From Paenibacillus amylolyticus (GTDB lineage: Bacteria > Bacillota > Bacilli > Paenibacillales > Paenibacillaceae): DNA of 64,000 bases. The position numbers were made by a program, and so were the translations under genes. Shown here piece by piece: positions 10,998 through 20,737 of this stretch. The stretch is taken from positions 2,170,001 through 2,234,000 of the forward strand of contig NZ_CP121451.1 of the NCBI RefSeq assembly GCF_029689945.1. The letters run 5' to 3'. Each line of letters begins with the position of its first letter. Positions within the stretch are counted from its first letter, which is position 1. The notes under the pieces were generated by a model that worked only from the letters and a program-made list of their open reading frames with translations, made no database searches and was not told the origin of the DNA.

Positions 10998-11162
10998 GTA
11001 TGTTGAAAGAAGAAATCTCAAAATGAGTGATGCAGACTGTTGGACTCGAACAATCTGGTTTTTAAGCCCGTATCGTAAGCGTATTCAAACAAGTGGTATC
11101 CTCAGGCAAAAAAAGCCTGTTATACAGATAAAACCTTCATAAATAATAGGGGGAACTAGACA

Positions 11163-12860
11163 ATGAGAGGCAAAATGAAAGGCAATACACCCAAGACGTT
11201 TGCAATGTTGATGCTCGCAAGTGCAATGTTGGTTACAGCTGGCTGTGGGAATTCGGGATCGAAAGAGACTACAGAATCCAGCGGTACCGAACCGATAACA
11301 GTAACGTTCTTCGGAGCGGATGCAAGTCCAACCTGGAACAAGATGCAAGATGCCGTTGGTAAAAAGATCACGGAGCAAACAGGCGTTACAATTGAAGCTG
11401 AATATGATGTAAACGATGGTGGTAACCAGAAGATTGCATTGATGGCTGCCAGTGGCGACTTTCCTGATATGATCTACCCTAAAGGTAACTTGTCCAAACT
11501 TGTGGATGCAGGCGCGATGCTTGATCTCACCGATCTGATTGAAGAGCATGCTCCCAATTTGAAAAAAATCTATGGGGAACAGATGAACCGTTTGAAATAC
11601 AGTCTCGAAGATCAAGCCATCTATACCATTCCAACCAATATGGGTGTCGATAACGTTACATTTGACGCTACAGGTGGATTTGAAATTCAGCAAAGAGTAT
11701 TGAAAGAGCTGGGGTACCCTGAAGTGAAGACACTTGAGGATTACGAGAACGTACTGAGAGCTTATTACGAAAAACATCCAACGATTGATGGTCAGCCAAC
11801 CATTCCTCTGACATTAAATGCAGATGACTGGAAGATCATGATTACGGTGACGAACCCTGCCTTCCAGGCGACAGGTGCACCGGATGATGGTGAATATTAC
11901 ATTGACCCTGAAACATATGAAGCTAAGCTGCACTACAAACGTCCAGAGGAAAGAGAACATTTCCGCTGGTTGAACAAAATGTACAATGAAGGCCTACTGG
12001 ACAAAGATGCATTTGTTCAAAAGGATGACCAATATAAGTCCAAAATTGCCAGTGGCCGTGTCCTGGGTCTGATTGACCAAGAGTGGAACTACCAAGAAGC
12101 AGAGAATGCGCTCAAATCATCGGGCAAGGATGATGCCACATATGCTCACTTCTCTGTATCACTTAACGATGAAATTGTGGATCACACATTCCAGCCTGCA
12201 GGATTTGACGGTTACGGCATCGGGATTACAACTTCGGCCAAAGATCCAGTGCGTATCATCAAATTCATGGATTGGCTTGCTTCCGATGAAGGACAAGTTC
12301 TGAGAAACTGGGGTATTGAAGGCGAACACTATAACGTAGAAGATGGAAAACGTGTAATTCCAGATGAAGTTCAAGATCGTAAAACAAATGACAACTCCAA
12401 TTTCAGTAAGGAAACAGGAATTGGGATGTATAACATATTTAGCGCAAGATACGGTGATGGTGTAAAAGATTCTACGGACAACTACTACACAACGAATTTC
12501 CCAGAGCAGATCGTAGCTGGTTACACAGCTGCCGAGAAAGAAACACTGAAAGCTTATGGAATCACGACATGGAAAGAGTTCTATCCGTCTGAAGAAGATC
12601 TGCCTGTTAAGGATTGGGGCGCGGCGTATAACATGTCCGTACCTTCCGGTACAGACTATGAGGTAACCTTCCAGAAAACGCAGGATATTATCCGTAAACG
12701 GATTCCGGAAGCTGTTCTGACTACACCAGCCAACTTTGATGCAACATATGATGCTTTACTGGCTGATTTGGACAAAGCGGGTGCAGTTGAAATGGAGAAA
12801 CAATTTACGGTTTGGGTTAAGGAACGTGTCTCCCTGTGGACAGGAAAAGATGTGAAATAA
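11163..12860 (+). CDS. LplA-type sugar-binding lipoprotein 3
   Basis: This is an intact 565-residue sugar-binding lipoprotein with lipobox VTAGC near residue 27, the third tandem paralog. An alternative start at 11175 (MKGNTPK) aligns with the start of paralog 2, but AGGGGG at 11149 is better spaced for 11163. A conserved C-terminal stretch (QKTQDIIRKRIPEAVL, LWTGKDVK) is shared with the other copies. It lies between its own promoter and terminator. Recent tandem duplication is the simplest origin. Confidence 0.93.
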   Translation: MRGKMKGNTPKTFAMLMLASAMLVTAGCGNSGSKETTESSGTEPITVTFFGADASPTWNKMQDAVGKKITEQTGVTIEAEYDVNDGGNQKIALMAASGDFPDMIYPKGNLSKLVDAGAMLDLTDLIEEHAPNLKKIYGEQMNRLKYSLEDQAIYTIPTNMGVDNVTFDATGGFEIQQRVLKELGYPEVKTLEDYENVLRAYYEKHPTIDGQPTIPLTLNADDWKIMITVTNPAFQATGAPDDGEYYIDPETYEAKLHYKRPEEREHFRWLNKMYNEGLLDKDAFVQKDDQYKSKIASGRVLGLIDQEWNYQEAENALKSSGKDDATYAHFSVSLNDEIVDHTFQPAGFDGYGIGITTSAKDPVRIIKFMDWLASDEGQVLRNWGIEGEHYNVEDGKRVIPDEVQDRKTNDNSNFSKETGIGMYNIFSARYGDGVKDSTDNYYTTNFPEQIVAGYTAAEKETLKAYGITTWKEFYPSEEDLPVKDWGAAYNMSVPSGTDYEVTFQKTQDIIRKRIPEAVLTTPANFDATYDALLADLDKAGAVEMEKQFTVWVKERVSLWTGKDVK

Positions 12861-12893
12861 TATGGATTGTCTGCAATCCATGGTTAAACAAGG

Positions 12894-12916
12894 AAGGCCC
12901 TGCGAAGGGCCTTTTT
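12894..12916 (+). terminator. Terminator after binding protein 3
   Basis: AAGGCCCT and AGGGCCTT with a GCGA loop are followed by TTTT. Confidence 0.85.
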
Positions 12917-12944
12917 TGATGTGGTTGATGTGTGATGAATTGCA

Positions 12945-13009
12945 TTGACGCAAATTGGGAAATCACATATAATTTCCTTATTGTAAGCACTTACCGAAAA
13001 CGTTTTATA
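12945..13009 (+). promoter_or_regulatory. Promoter, cre-like site and AAAACGTTTT site for the GH95 gene
   Basis: TTGACG (12945-12950), a 17-base spacer and TATAAT (12968-12973) are followed by the cre-like TGTAAGCACTTACC (12982-12995) and by CGAAAACGTTTTATA centred on 12997-13006. The order promoter, cre, palindrome is the same as before binding protein 3. Confidence 0.75.
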
Positions 13010-13062
13010 ATATAGAGAAAATCTTAAGCATTCCAAAGCCGATTGATGAACAGGAGCCAATC

Positions 13063-15447
13063 ATGTCCCAACACAACAAGCAAACTAAAATGAACCGTCT
13101 GTGGTATCGACAACCGGCAAAACGCTGGGAAGAAGCACTGCCCATTGGAAACGGCCGTCTTGGCGGCATGGTATATGGCGGCGCAGCGAATGAACGAATA
13201 CAGCTTAATGAAGATACGTTATGGTCAGGGTTTCCCCGGGATACGATTCAATACAGCAGTCAACGGTATCTGAAGCAGACGCGTGAGTTGATTATGTCTG
13301 AACAATATGGTGAAGCTGAGGATTTGTTGAACCGTGAAATGCTAGGCCGTGATGTGGAGGCCTACCAGCCGATGGGTCATTTTCTGTTGCAGCAAGAGGG
13401 TCTGGATGATCTTTCGTATGATGCATATGAGCGTGAGCTTGATCTGGACTCGGGTATTGCGACCACGACGTACTCATGGGAAGGGACTCGTTATGTACGT
13501 GAAGTGTATGCCAGTGCTTCAGATGATCTGATGGTCTGCACATTGACTGCTGATGGGAAGGGCGCTGTGAATGTAAGTGTTACTCTGGACAGTCCTCATC
13601 CTTATCGCATGGAGACTTCAGGAGATGCATTAACCATGTTCAGTCGGTGCCCCAGTCATGTGGAGTCCAATTATTTCAGGGATCACCCGGAATCCGTTCT
13701 CTATGAAGAGGATCGGGGAACTGCTTATGCTGTGCGTTTGGCAGTTACGGCAACAGGCGAGCAGGCAAAGGTCTCCAATCTGGAAGGCAAGTTACATATT
13801 CAGGGTGCTGATCAGGTTGTTTTCTATCTGGCAGCAGCTACGTCCTTTGAGAGTTACAATGTGTTGCCTGTGAAGGATCATCTTGTATTGGAAGAGGAAT
13901 GCGTGGATGTGATCTCCAAGGCGATCACACATGGTGCGGAAGTGCTTCGGGAACAACATGTACAAGATCATCGTGCATTGTTTAACAGAGTATCTATTGA
14001 TTTGGGTGTATCGGCTAACGCTGAGTTGCCGACGGATGAGCGGCTGCAGGCCTATCAGGCTGGGGAACAAGATCCTGGACTGGAGGCCATATATTTTCAA
14101 TATGGAAGATATCTGTTAATGGCCAGTTCGCGTCCGGGCAGTCAGCCTGCCAATCTGCAGGGAATCTGGAACCATCAGGTTGAACCGCCATGGCATAGTG
14201 ATTACACCATCAACATCAACACGGAGATGAATTACTGGCCTGCAGAAGTCTGCAATCTCAGTGAATGTCATGAGCCGCTATTTGATATGCTGACCGATCT
14301 CAGTGATACAGGACGCAGAACGGCGCGGATTCTGTACGGAGCCCGTGGATGGACTGCCCATCATAACGTGGATATCTGGAGGACCACTACGCCGACAGGT
14401 GGAGATGCAAGCTGGGCTTTCTGGCCGATGGGCGGAGTATGGCTTACCTCTCATCTATGGGAGCATTATCAATTTACCGGTGATCAGCGTTTTCTTGAGG
14501 AACGTGCCTACCCCATCATGAAAGAAGCGGCACTGTTCTGTCTCGACTGGCTGGTGGAAGGGCCTGATGGTTATCTGGTTACGATTCCATCCACCTCACC
14601 AGAGAACAAGTTTCTCACTGATACGGGAGAGGCGCGGAGTATATCGATGGCTTCAACCATGGATATGAGCTTGATTCGTGAGTTGTTCAGCCGCTGTATT
14701 AAAGCGGCGAAGCAACTGAATATAGATGAGTCACTGGCAAGTGAGTGGCATGAGGCTCTAGAGAAGCTTTATCCATTCCGAATTGGAAGTGAAGGACAAT
14801 TGTTGGAGTGGTTTAAGGATTTTGCTGAATCCGAGCCAGGGCATCGTCACGTCTCTCACCTGTATGGACTGTATCCCGGGGAGCAGATCAATCGAGTACA
14901 CACGCCGGAACTCGTGGAAGCAGCACGAATATCGCTTGAACGTCGTATCTCACAAGGTGGCGGGCATACAGGATGGAGCTGTGCTTGGTTGATCAATCTG
15001 TATGCACGACTGCTGGATAGCAGCCAGGCACATCAGTTTGTACGCACATTGCTCGCCCGATCCACACATCCGAATCTGTTTGATGACCATCCACCATTCC
15101 AGATCGATGGTAACTTTGGAGGCACAGCCGGAATCGCCGAGATGTTAGTGCAGAGTCACTTGAACGAACTGCATTTACTTCCGGCACTGCCGGATGTCTG
15201 GACTCAAGGCCGTGTGGAAGGACTTCGTGCAAGAGGTGGTTATACGGTGGGCATGACGTGGACAGACAACAAGCTTGCATCAGCGGTCATCCAGGCAGAC
15301 CGAAATGACTCGCTGACTCTTCGCAGTGCTTATCCGCTACGAGGAGTGGACGGACTTGAACAAGCGAAGGCAGAGCTTACGCCTCAGGGCGATTATGTAA
15401 TTCATTTAACGATGACCGCAGGACAGACGATCCGCGTGTCACAATGA
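13063..15447 (+). CDS. GH95 alpha-L-fucosidase
   Basis: This is a predicted inverting alpha-L-fucosidase (or alpha-L-galactosidase) removing terminal fucose from oligosaccharides. The 794-residue protein has the family N-terminus ([20 protein letters not shown], then NEDTLWSG). It has the catalytic-loop Asn/Glu cluster ([14 protein letters not shown]), a Glu region at STSPENKF and the conserved Asp in [16 protein letters not shown]. No signal peptide is present, so it should act on imported glycans. GGAGCC precedes the ATG weakly. It is followed 16 bases later by the GH1 gene, with which it probably forms an operon. Confidence 0.92.
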   Translation: MSQHNKQTKMNRLWYRQPAKRWEEALPIGNGRLGGMVYGGAANERIQLNEDTLWSGFPRDTIQYSSQRYLKQTRELIMSEQYGEAEDLLNREMLGRDVEAYQPMGHFLLQQEGLDDLSYDAYERELDLDSGIATTTYSWEGTRYVREVYASASDDLMVCTLTADGKGAVNVSVTLDSPHPYRMETSGDALTMFSRCPSHVESNYFRDHPESVLYEEDRGTAYAVRLAVTATGEQAKVSNLEGKLHIQGADQVVFYLAAATSFESYNVLPVKDHLVLEEECVDVISKAITHGAEVLREQHVQDHRALFNRVSIDLGVSANAELPTDERLQAYQAGEQDPGLEAIYFQYGRYLLMASSRPGSQPANLQGIWNHQVEPPWHSDYTININTEMNYWPAEVCNLSECHEPLFDMLTDLSDTGRRTARILYGARGWTAHHNVDIWRTTTPTGGDASWAFWPMGGVWLTSHLWEHYQFTGDQRFLEERAYPIMKEAALFCLDWLVEGPDGYLVTIPSTSPENKFLTDTGEARSISMASTMDMSLIRELFSRCIKAAKQLNIDESLASEWHEALEKLYPFRIGSEGQLLEWFKDFAESEPGHRHVSHLYGLYPGEQINRVHTPELVEAARISLERRISQGGGHTGWSCAWLINLYARLLDSSQAHQFVRTLLARSTHPNLFDDHPPFQIDGNFGGTAGIAEMLVQSHLNELHLLPALPDVWTQGRVEGLRARGGYTVGMTWTDNKLASAVIQADRNDSLTLRSAYPLRGVDGLEQAKAELTPQGDYVIHLTMTAGQTIRVSQ

Positions 15448-15463
15448 GACGGAGGAGTAAACC

Positions 15464-16825
15464 ATGACGATTTTTAGATTTCCGCAAGATTTTCGCTGGG
15501 GTACAGCAACAGCTTCCTATCAAGTCGAAGGAGCCGCACAGGAAGGCGGGCGAGGGGTATCCATTTGGGATACGTTTGCTCGCACCCCTGGCAAAGTATA
15601 TAACGGAGACAATGGTGATGTCGCGTGTGACAGTTACCACCGGTACGAGGAAGATATCGAACTGATGAAGAAACTCGGGATTAATACATACCGGTTCTCC
15701 ATTGCTTGGCCGCGTATTATTCCTGATGGGGATGGTGAGATCAATCGGGAAGGACTGGATTTCTACCATCGTTTCGTGGATGCGTTGCTGGAGGCTGGCA
15801 TTGAACCGTTTCTCACGCTGTACCACTGGGATCTGCCACAGACGCTGGAGGATGACGGTGGTTGGAGCAACCGCAGAACAGTTGATGCTTTTGTAAAATA
15901 TGCCGAAGTGATCTTCAAAGAATTCTCAGGTAAAATAAACTTCTGGCTGACATTCAATGAACCATGGTGTATCGCGTTCCTCTCGAACCTTCTCGGGATT
16001 CATGCGCCAGGAAACAAAGACCTGCAAACGTCAATCAATGTTGCTCATGGCTTGTTGGTTGCTCACGGTAAAGCGGTCCAATCCTTCCGTCGCATGGGTA
16101 TAACGGGACAGATCGGTATTGCTCCGAACGTCTGCTGGGCTGAGCCGTACAGCAAATCTCCTGAGGACCAGGCTGCGTGTGACCGATCGATCGCGCTCAA
16201 TACCGATTGGTTCCTTGATCCAATCTACAAAGGCACGTATCCGCAGTTTATGGTGGATTGGTTTGCGGAAGCCGGTGCTACTGTACCTATTCAGGAAGGT
16301 GACATGGAGATCATCTCGCAACCGATCGATCTGCTCGGCATTAACTATTACACGATGGGAATTAATCGTTTCAATCCGGAAGCGGGTGTTCTCCAATCGG
16401 AAGAAGTGGATATGGGCTTGACCAAGTCGGATATCGGCTGGCCAGTGGAATCACGCGGGTTATATGAATTCATGCATTACTTGCAAAAGTACGGCAATGT
16501 GGATGTATACATCACGGAGAATGGTGCTTGCATCAATGATGGTCTGGATAATGGCAAAATTAATGATCATCGCCGAATTGCCTATTATGAACAGCATTTG
16601 GCTCAAATTCACCGCATCATTAATGACGGCATTAACCTGAAAGGGTACATGGCGTGGTCATTAATGGACAATTTTGAATGGGCAGAAGGCTACCGTATGC
16701 GCTTCGGTCTCGTTCATGTGGACTATCGTTCACTTGTGAGAACGCCGAAGGAGAGCTATTACTGGTATCAGAATGTCATTAAGAATAATTGGCTGGAAAC
16801 CCGTAACGAGCATAATCCCCAATAG
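15464..16825 (+). CDS. GH1 family beta-glucosidase/beta-galactosidase
   Basis: This is a predicted retaining intracellular beta-glycosidase of 453 residues. It starts with FPQDFRWGTATASYQVEGA and carries the acid/base Glu in TFNEPWC and the nucleophile Glu in ITENGACIND. It has the C-terminal aglycone-site signature SLMDNFEWAEGY. Its length and motifs are canonical for BglA/BglB-type enzymes. ACGGAGGAG lies before the ATG. It probably completes hydrolysis of the oligosaccharide trimmed by the GH2 and GH95 enzymes. The sugar specificity is not decided by these motifs. Confidence 0.95.
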   Translation: MTIFRFPQDFRWGTATASYQVEGAAQEGGRGVSIWDTFARTPGKVYNGDNGDVACDSYHRYEEDIELMKKLGINTYRFSIAWPRIIPDGDGEINREGLDFYHRFVDALLEAGIEPFLTLYHWDLPQTLEDDGGWSNRRTVDAFVKYAEVIFKEFSGKINFWLTFNEPWCIAFLSNLLGIHAPGNKDLQTSINVAHGLLVAHGKAVQSFRRMGITGQIGIAPNVCWAEPYSKSPEDQAACDRSIALNTDWFLDPIYKGTYPQFMVDWFAEAGATVPIQEGDMEIISQPIDLLGINYYTMGINRFNPEAGVLQSEEVDMGLTKSDIGWPVESRGLYEFMHYLQKYGNVDVYITENGACINDGLDNGKINDHRRIAYYEQHLAQIHRIINDGINLKGYMAWSLMDNFEWAEGYRMRFGLVHVDYRSLVRTPKESYYWYQNVIKNNWLETRNEHNPQ

Positions 16826-16896
16826 ATGTATTCGTGTTATTAAGAGAGAACAGGTTCAGGTCCTCATTAGGATATAGATATCTTATAAATGAAGAG

Positions 16897-16938
16897 AAAG
16901 ACGGTAGCATTAGCGTATACCAATGCACCGTCTTTTTT
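16897..16938 (+). terminator. Terminator closing the glycosidase operon
   Basis: AAAGACGGT and ACCGTCTTT form the outer stem. GCATT and AATGC form an inner stem. A T run follows. The rest of the 364-base gap to the next gene holds only a promoter-like stretch near 17114. Confidence 0.8.
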
Positions 16939-17113
16939 ATTTTTTTGCAATTGAAAATGAGTAGTTCATAAAGGTTTCATCAGGTCAAGGGTCTTTTCTG
17001 TTATGAAGAGACGGTTTTTGGGTTATAAGAAGTAAGGAAGAACTCGATAATACTTTGTCAACGGGTAATTCGAAAATAAAGTGTCCAAATTGCGAAAGAA
17101 ATTTGAACATTTG

Positions 17114-17166
17114 TTGACTAAAATTCATACTGATGTGGTATATTGGTATAAGGAAAGCACTTACAA
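17114..17166 (+). promoter_or_regulatory. Possible promoter and cre-like site before the small membrane protein
   Basis: TTGACT (17114) and TATATT (17139) are 19 bases apart, longer than ideal. GGAAAGCACTTACAA at 17152-17166 shares the AAGCACTTAC core of the three cre-like sites in the sugar locus. Confidence 0.4.
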
Positions 17167-17189
17167 AAAGGGAAAAGGAAGTGTTTACT

Positions 17190-17453
17190 ATGGCATCGAA
17201 GACAGCAATGGTCAGCCAATTGGAGCGCAAAGACAAAAATATGCGGCGCGCCGTCTTGACGATGACAGTTCTGGCATGGATCGCACTCATTACGGGAGTG
17301 GTCATGTGTCTGATCAATTTGAATGAATTTAATGACCGTAATCTTGGTTTGATGGTTGGTATTGGATTCCTTGTAGGTAGTGTGTTTATTTACGTTATTG
17401 CCAAAGCGATTGGCCTTGTTCATACACGCCGGGAAGACGAAGGCGCTGATTGA
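17190..17453 (+). CDS. Small two-span membrane protein, unknown function
   Basis: This is an 87-residue protein starting at the ATG preceded by AAAAGGAAGTG. The longer reading from 17133 lacks a good ribosome binding site. A basic N-terminal stretch (LERKDKNMRRAV) is followed by two hydrophobic segments (VLTMTVLAWIALITGVVMC and LMVGIGFLVGSVFIYVIA) and a charged tail (HTRREDEGAD). I do not recognise a family. It is monocistronic between two terminators, upstream of the quinol oxidase operon. Confidence 0.75.
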   Translation: MASKTAMVSQLERKDKNMRRAVLTMTVLAWIALITGVVMCLINLNEFNDRNLGLMVGIGFLVGSVFIYVIAKAIGLVHTRREDEGAD

Positions 17454-17512
17454 TTATAATCCTGCGTGAATTCGTTCATAATAAGACTGGATAAGTTCCC
17501 GGAATCCAGTCA

Positions 17513-17569
17513 ATAAAGCCCTTTGCGGATACGTTGACATTGTTCAACGGGCCTGCAAAGGGTTTTATT
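17513..17569 (+). terminator. Terminator after the small membrane protein gene
   Basis: AAAGCCCTTTGC pairs with GCAAAGGGTTTT around a smaller GTTGA/TCAAC hairpin, with TTTTATTTT downstream. Confidence 0.75.
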
Positions 17570-17727
17570 TTGTGACTTGATGTGTAAAGATTACGAAGTA
17601 CAAATATCAAGCACGCAAGCGATTTGTGAGAAAAAATTCACACATTTAAGGTGTAAAATCGACAAATTTGTTAACAAGAACAAAAAAGTTGTTCATTTCT
17701 GATATCTTTAGTAGGAAGAGAGTAGTA

Positions 17728-17745
17728 TACTGATTTTTCAGTATG
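17728..17745. promoter_or_regulatory. Inverted repeat overlapping a possible -10 of the quinol oxidase operon
   Basis: ATACTGA and TCAGTAT are 7-bp arms around TTTT. The left arm overlaps TATACT (17726-17731), a possible -10 element. No convincing -35 is visible. It could be an operator or a leader hairpin 26 bases before the first ATG. Confidence 0.35.
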
Positions 17746-17771
17746 AGCGAATTTAAGGAGAGGGGATCAAA

Positions 17772-18746
17772 ATGAACAAGAAACCTAGGTCGCTAATCCG
17801 GATTATCATTCCGGTTGTCCTGACGTTGGTTACAATTGCATTGATTGTCTGGCCAATGCTGGCAGGCGGGCAGTACGTTGTTCTGGATCCGAAGGGGCCA
17901 ATTGGCGCTTCGCAGAGAGATTTGATTGTCATCTCGACAATTTTGTGTGCTGTCATCATTGTGCCAGTACTCATTTTGTCTGCCGTAATCGTATGGCGTT
18001 ACCGCGACAAGCCGGATAACAAAGCTGCTTATGAGCCTAACTGGTCTCATAGTACGAAGGCGGAGGCAATCTGGTGGACGGTTCCAATTATCATTATTGG
18101 AATACTTGCAATTGTAACGATTCGTTACACGTATGATCTGGAGCCTTCGAAGCCGCTGGCTCATGAGAAGGAACCAATCACCATCCAAGTTTCTTCACTG
18201 GACTGGAAATGGCTGTTTATGTATCCGGAGCAAGGGATTGCAACGGTCAACACGCTGAATATTCCGGCAGACCGGCCCGTGAAATTTGAACTCACTGCGG
18301 ATTCACCAATGAACTCATTCTGGATTCCGCAACTCGGAGGACAGATTTATACGATGTCGGGTATGGCGATGACCTTGTATCTGCAGGCAGATCATGAAGG
18401 CAAGTACTGGGGTTCAGGCGCCAACTTCACAGGCGAGCATTTCGGAGAAATGCGTTTTGATGTGAATGCTACATCGGACGAAGATTTTGACAAATGGGTA
18501 GCTGAAGTGAAACAGAATTCTCAGGAATTGACTACAGAAGGTTACAAAGCGCTGGCTGAACCAGGAACGAGCAATGTTGCTTATTATTCTGCGTTCCCAG
18601 AAGGATTGTTCCAAAATATCGTGACCAAGTATGTTGTAGATGGTCAAAGTGCTCACAGTAAGCATGGAAGTTCAAGTGAAGCTTCTGGAGCCGTTCAAAG
18701 TTCAACCGATGTGTCCAAACAAGATGAGGACAAGAGTGCTAACTAA
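17772..18746 (+). CDS. cyoA: Cytochrome quinol oxidase subunit II (CyoA/QoxA)
   Basis: This is the membrane-anchored quinol-binding subunit of a heme-copper terminal oxidase. After an N-terminal membrane segment comes VVLDPKGPIGASQRDL, the family start. Two spans and a periplasm-facing cupredoxin domain follow (DWKWLFMYPEQGIATVN, NSFWIPQLGGQIYTMSGM). The copper-A cysteines of cytochrome c oxidases are absent from the loop GANFTGEHFGEM, which marks a quinol rather than a cytochrome c oxidase. The usual lipobox Cys before the mature start is not present (the segment reads PMLAGGQYVVLDP). The C-terminus is Ser/Gln-rich and hydrophilic. It is the first gene of a four-gene operon. Confidence 0.93.
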   Translation: MNKKPRSLIRIIIPVVLTLVTIALIVWPMLAGGQYVVLDPKGPIGASQRDLIVISTILCAVIIVPVLILSAVIVWRYRDKPDNKAAYEPNWSHSTKAEAIWWTVPIIIIGILAIVTIRYTYDLEPSKPLAHEKEPITIQVSSLDWKWLFMYPEQGIATVNTLNIPADRPVKFELTADSPMNSFWIPQLGGQIYTMSGMAMTLYLQADHEGKYWGSGANFTGEHFGEMRFDVNATSDEDFDKWVAEVKQNSQELTTEGYKALAEPGTSNVAYYSAFPEGLFQNIVTKYVVDGQSAHSKHGSSSEASGAVQSSTDVSKQDEDKSAN

Positions 18747-18767
18747 AGATTCGAAAGGAGGCCCCCA

Positions 18768-20737
18768 ATGTTAGAGAGACTTAAAGAGTTTGCATCGGAG
18801 TTTTTCGTAACTGGCGACCCGCTGATCTATGGAGCAGACGTGGCCATCGGTATTACGATGATTACGATCGTAACGGTGCTGACTTATTTCAAAAAATGGG
18901 GCTGGCTCTGGCGTAACTGGTTAACTACCGTCGATCATAAAAAGATCGGTATTATGTATATCATTGCTTCTATTATCATGTTGTTCCGTGGTGGTGTAGA
19001 TGCATTGATGATGCGTCTGCAGCTGGCTATGCCTAACATGGATTTCTTACATCCTGAGCATTATAATCAGGTCTTTACAACTCACGGCACGATCATGATC
19101 CTGTTCATGGCGATGCCATTTATGTTTGGTTTATTTAACGTTATCGTGCCATTACAGATCGGAGCAAGGGACGTTGCCTTCCCGTTTCTGAACGCACTCA
19201 GCTTCTGGTTATTCTTCCTGGGAGCAATGCTGTTTAACCTGTCCTTCGTTATCGGTGGTTCACCGGATGCGGGATGGCTGAGTTATCCGCCTCTATCGGA
19301 GCTGTCACACAGTCCGGGGGTCGGACAAAACTTCTATATATGGGGTATACAGATATCGGGTATCGGTTCCCTGGCTACCGGTATCAACTTCTTGGTTACC
19401 ATCATTAAAATGCGTGCGCCAGGCATGAGATGGATGAAAATGCCGATGTTCACATGGTCGGTATTCTCCACTTGTATCATTATCTTGTTTGCTTTCCCGA
19501 TCCTGACTGTGACACTTGCATTGTTATTCCTCGACAGGTTTGCCGGGCGCATTTCTTCACACTTGATTTGGGCGGTAACCCAATGATGTATATCAACTTG
19601 ATCTGGATGTGGGGTCACCCTGAGGTATACATTGTCGTCTTGCCGGCATTCGGTGTGTTCTCCGAGATTGTAAGTACCTTCTCGCGGAAAAAACTGTTTG
19701 GTTACAAGTCAATGGTATTTGCAATGTTAATTATCAGCTTCCTGTCCTTCTTTACATGGGCGCATCACTTCTTCACGATGGGTTCGGGAGCGGACGTGAA
19801 TGCATTCTTCGCCGTAACTACGATGTTGATTGCTATTCCAACAGGGGTTAAGATATTTAACTGGCTGTTTACCATGTATCGAGGAAGGATTCGCATGGCG
19901 ACTCCGATGATGTGGACACTTGCCTTTATCCCGTGCTTTATTGTCGGGGGTATGACAGGCGTTCTGTTATCCGTTGCTCCTGCTGACTTCCAGTTCCACA
20001 ACAGTTACTTCCTGATTGCCCACTTCCACCAAGTATTGATCGGTGGCGTTGTCTTCGGATACTTCGCTGGTCTGTATTATTGGTGGCCTAAAATGTTCGG
20101 TTTCCAACTTGAAGAGAAACTGGGCAAATGGGCATTCTGGACTTGGAATATTGGTTTCTATGTCTGCTTCATGCCGCAGTACGCTGTCGGTCTGATGGGT
20201 ATGACACGTCGTCTGAGCACTTACGGCTGGGATACTGGCTGGTGGGAACTTAACTTCGTATCCACAATCGGGGCATTCCTGATGGGTGTCGGATTCTTGT
20301 TCCAAGTTGCACAAATTGCAGACGGTATTCGCAAATACAAAACACTTAAAGCTTCCGGCGATCCATGGGATGGTCGTACGCTCGAGTGGTCGATTCCTTC
20401 ACCAGCTCCAGAGTACAACTTCGCTGTTACACCGCGCGGAGATGATATTGATGAGTGGTGGGAAGAGAAAGAACGTCGTGCGAAAGGCATTCATCCGCCT
20501 GAGCCTGTATATGAACCAATTCATATGCCGAAGAATTCTTCGATTCCGTTCATTATGTCTGTCTTCTGGTTTGTAGCCGGCTTTGGCTTCGTATTCGGTT
20601 GGCTGTGGATGGCGATTCTCGGACTTGCTGGCGTAGGCATCTGTATGATCGCCCGTTCATTCTCTTACGATACGGATTATTACATTCCGGTCGACGAAAT
20701 CAAGCGTACCGAAGCGTCGTTAAGGGGGTCGGTATAG
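18768..20737 (+). CDS. cyoB: Cytochrome quinol oxidase subunit I (CyoB/QoxB; one frame break)
   Basis: This is the catalytic subunit carrying the low-spin heme and the heme/CuB oxygen-reduction centre and pumping protons. Visible ligands are His in FTTHGTIMILFMA, the His-Tyr pair in WMWGHPEVYIVVLP, the His pair in WAHHFFTMG and the heme ligands in FLIAHFHQVLIGG. The frame breaks at G run 19545-19547. One extra G gives DRFAGAHFFTLDLGGNPMM. Repaired length is about 656 residues, normal for QoxB/CyoB. Such a gene is unlikely to be a genuine pseudogene between intact partners. The stop codon abuts the start of subunit III. Confidence 0.93.

Noticed and set aside
7076..12860. The repeated blocks of the three binding-protein genes considered as a mobile element
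   Set aside because: Similarity is confined to paralogous genes and their leaders, with no transposase, terminal inverted repeats or target duplications.
17625..17642. TGTGA-N8-TCACA upstream of cyoA considered as a Rex or FNR/CRP-type site
   Set aside because: Rex and CRP-type sites use a six-base central spacing. The eight-base A-rich spacer here does not fit, so I did not list it as an operator.
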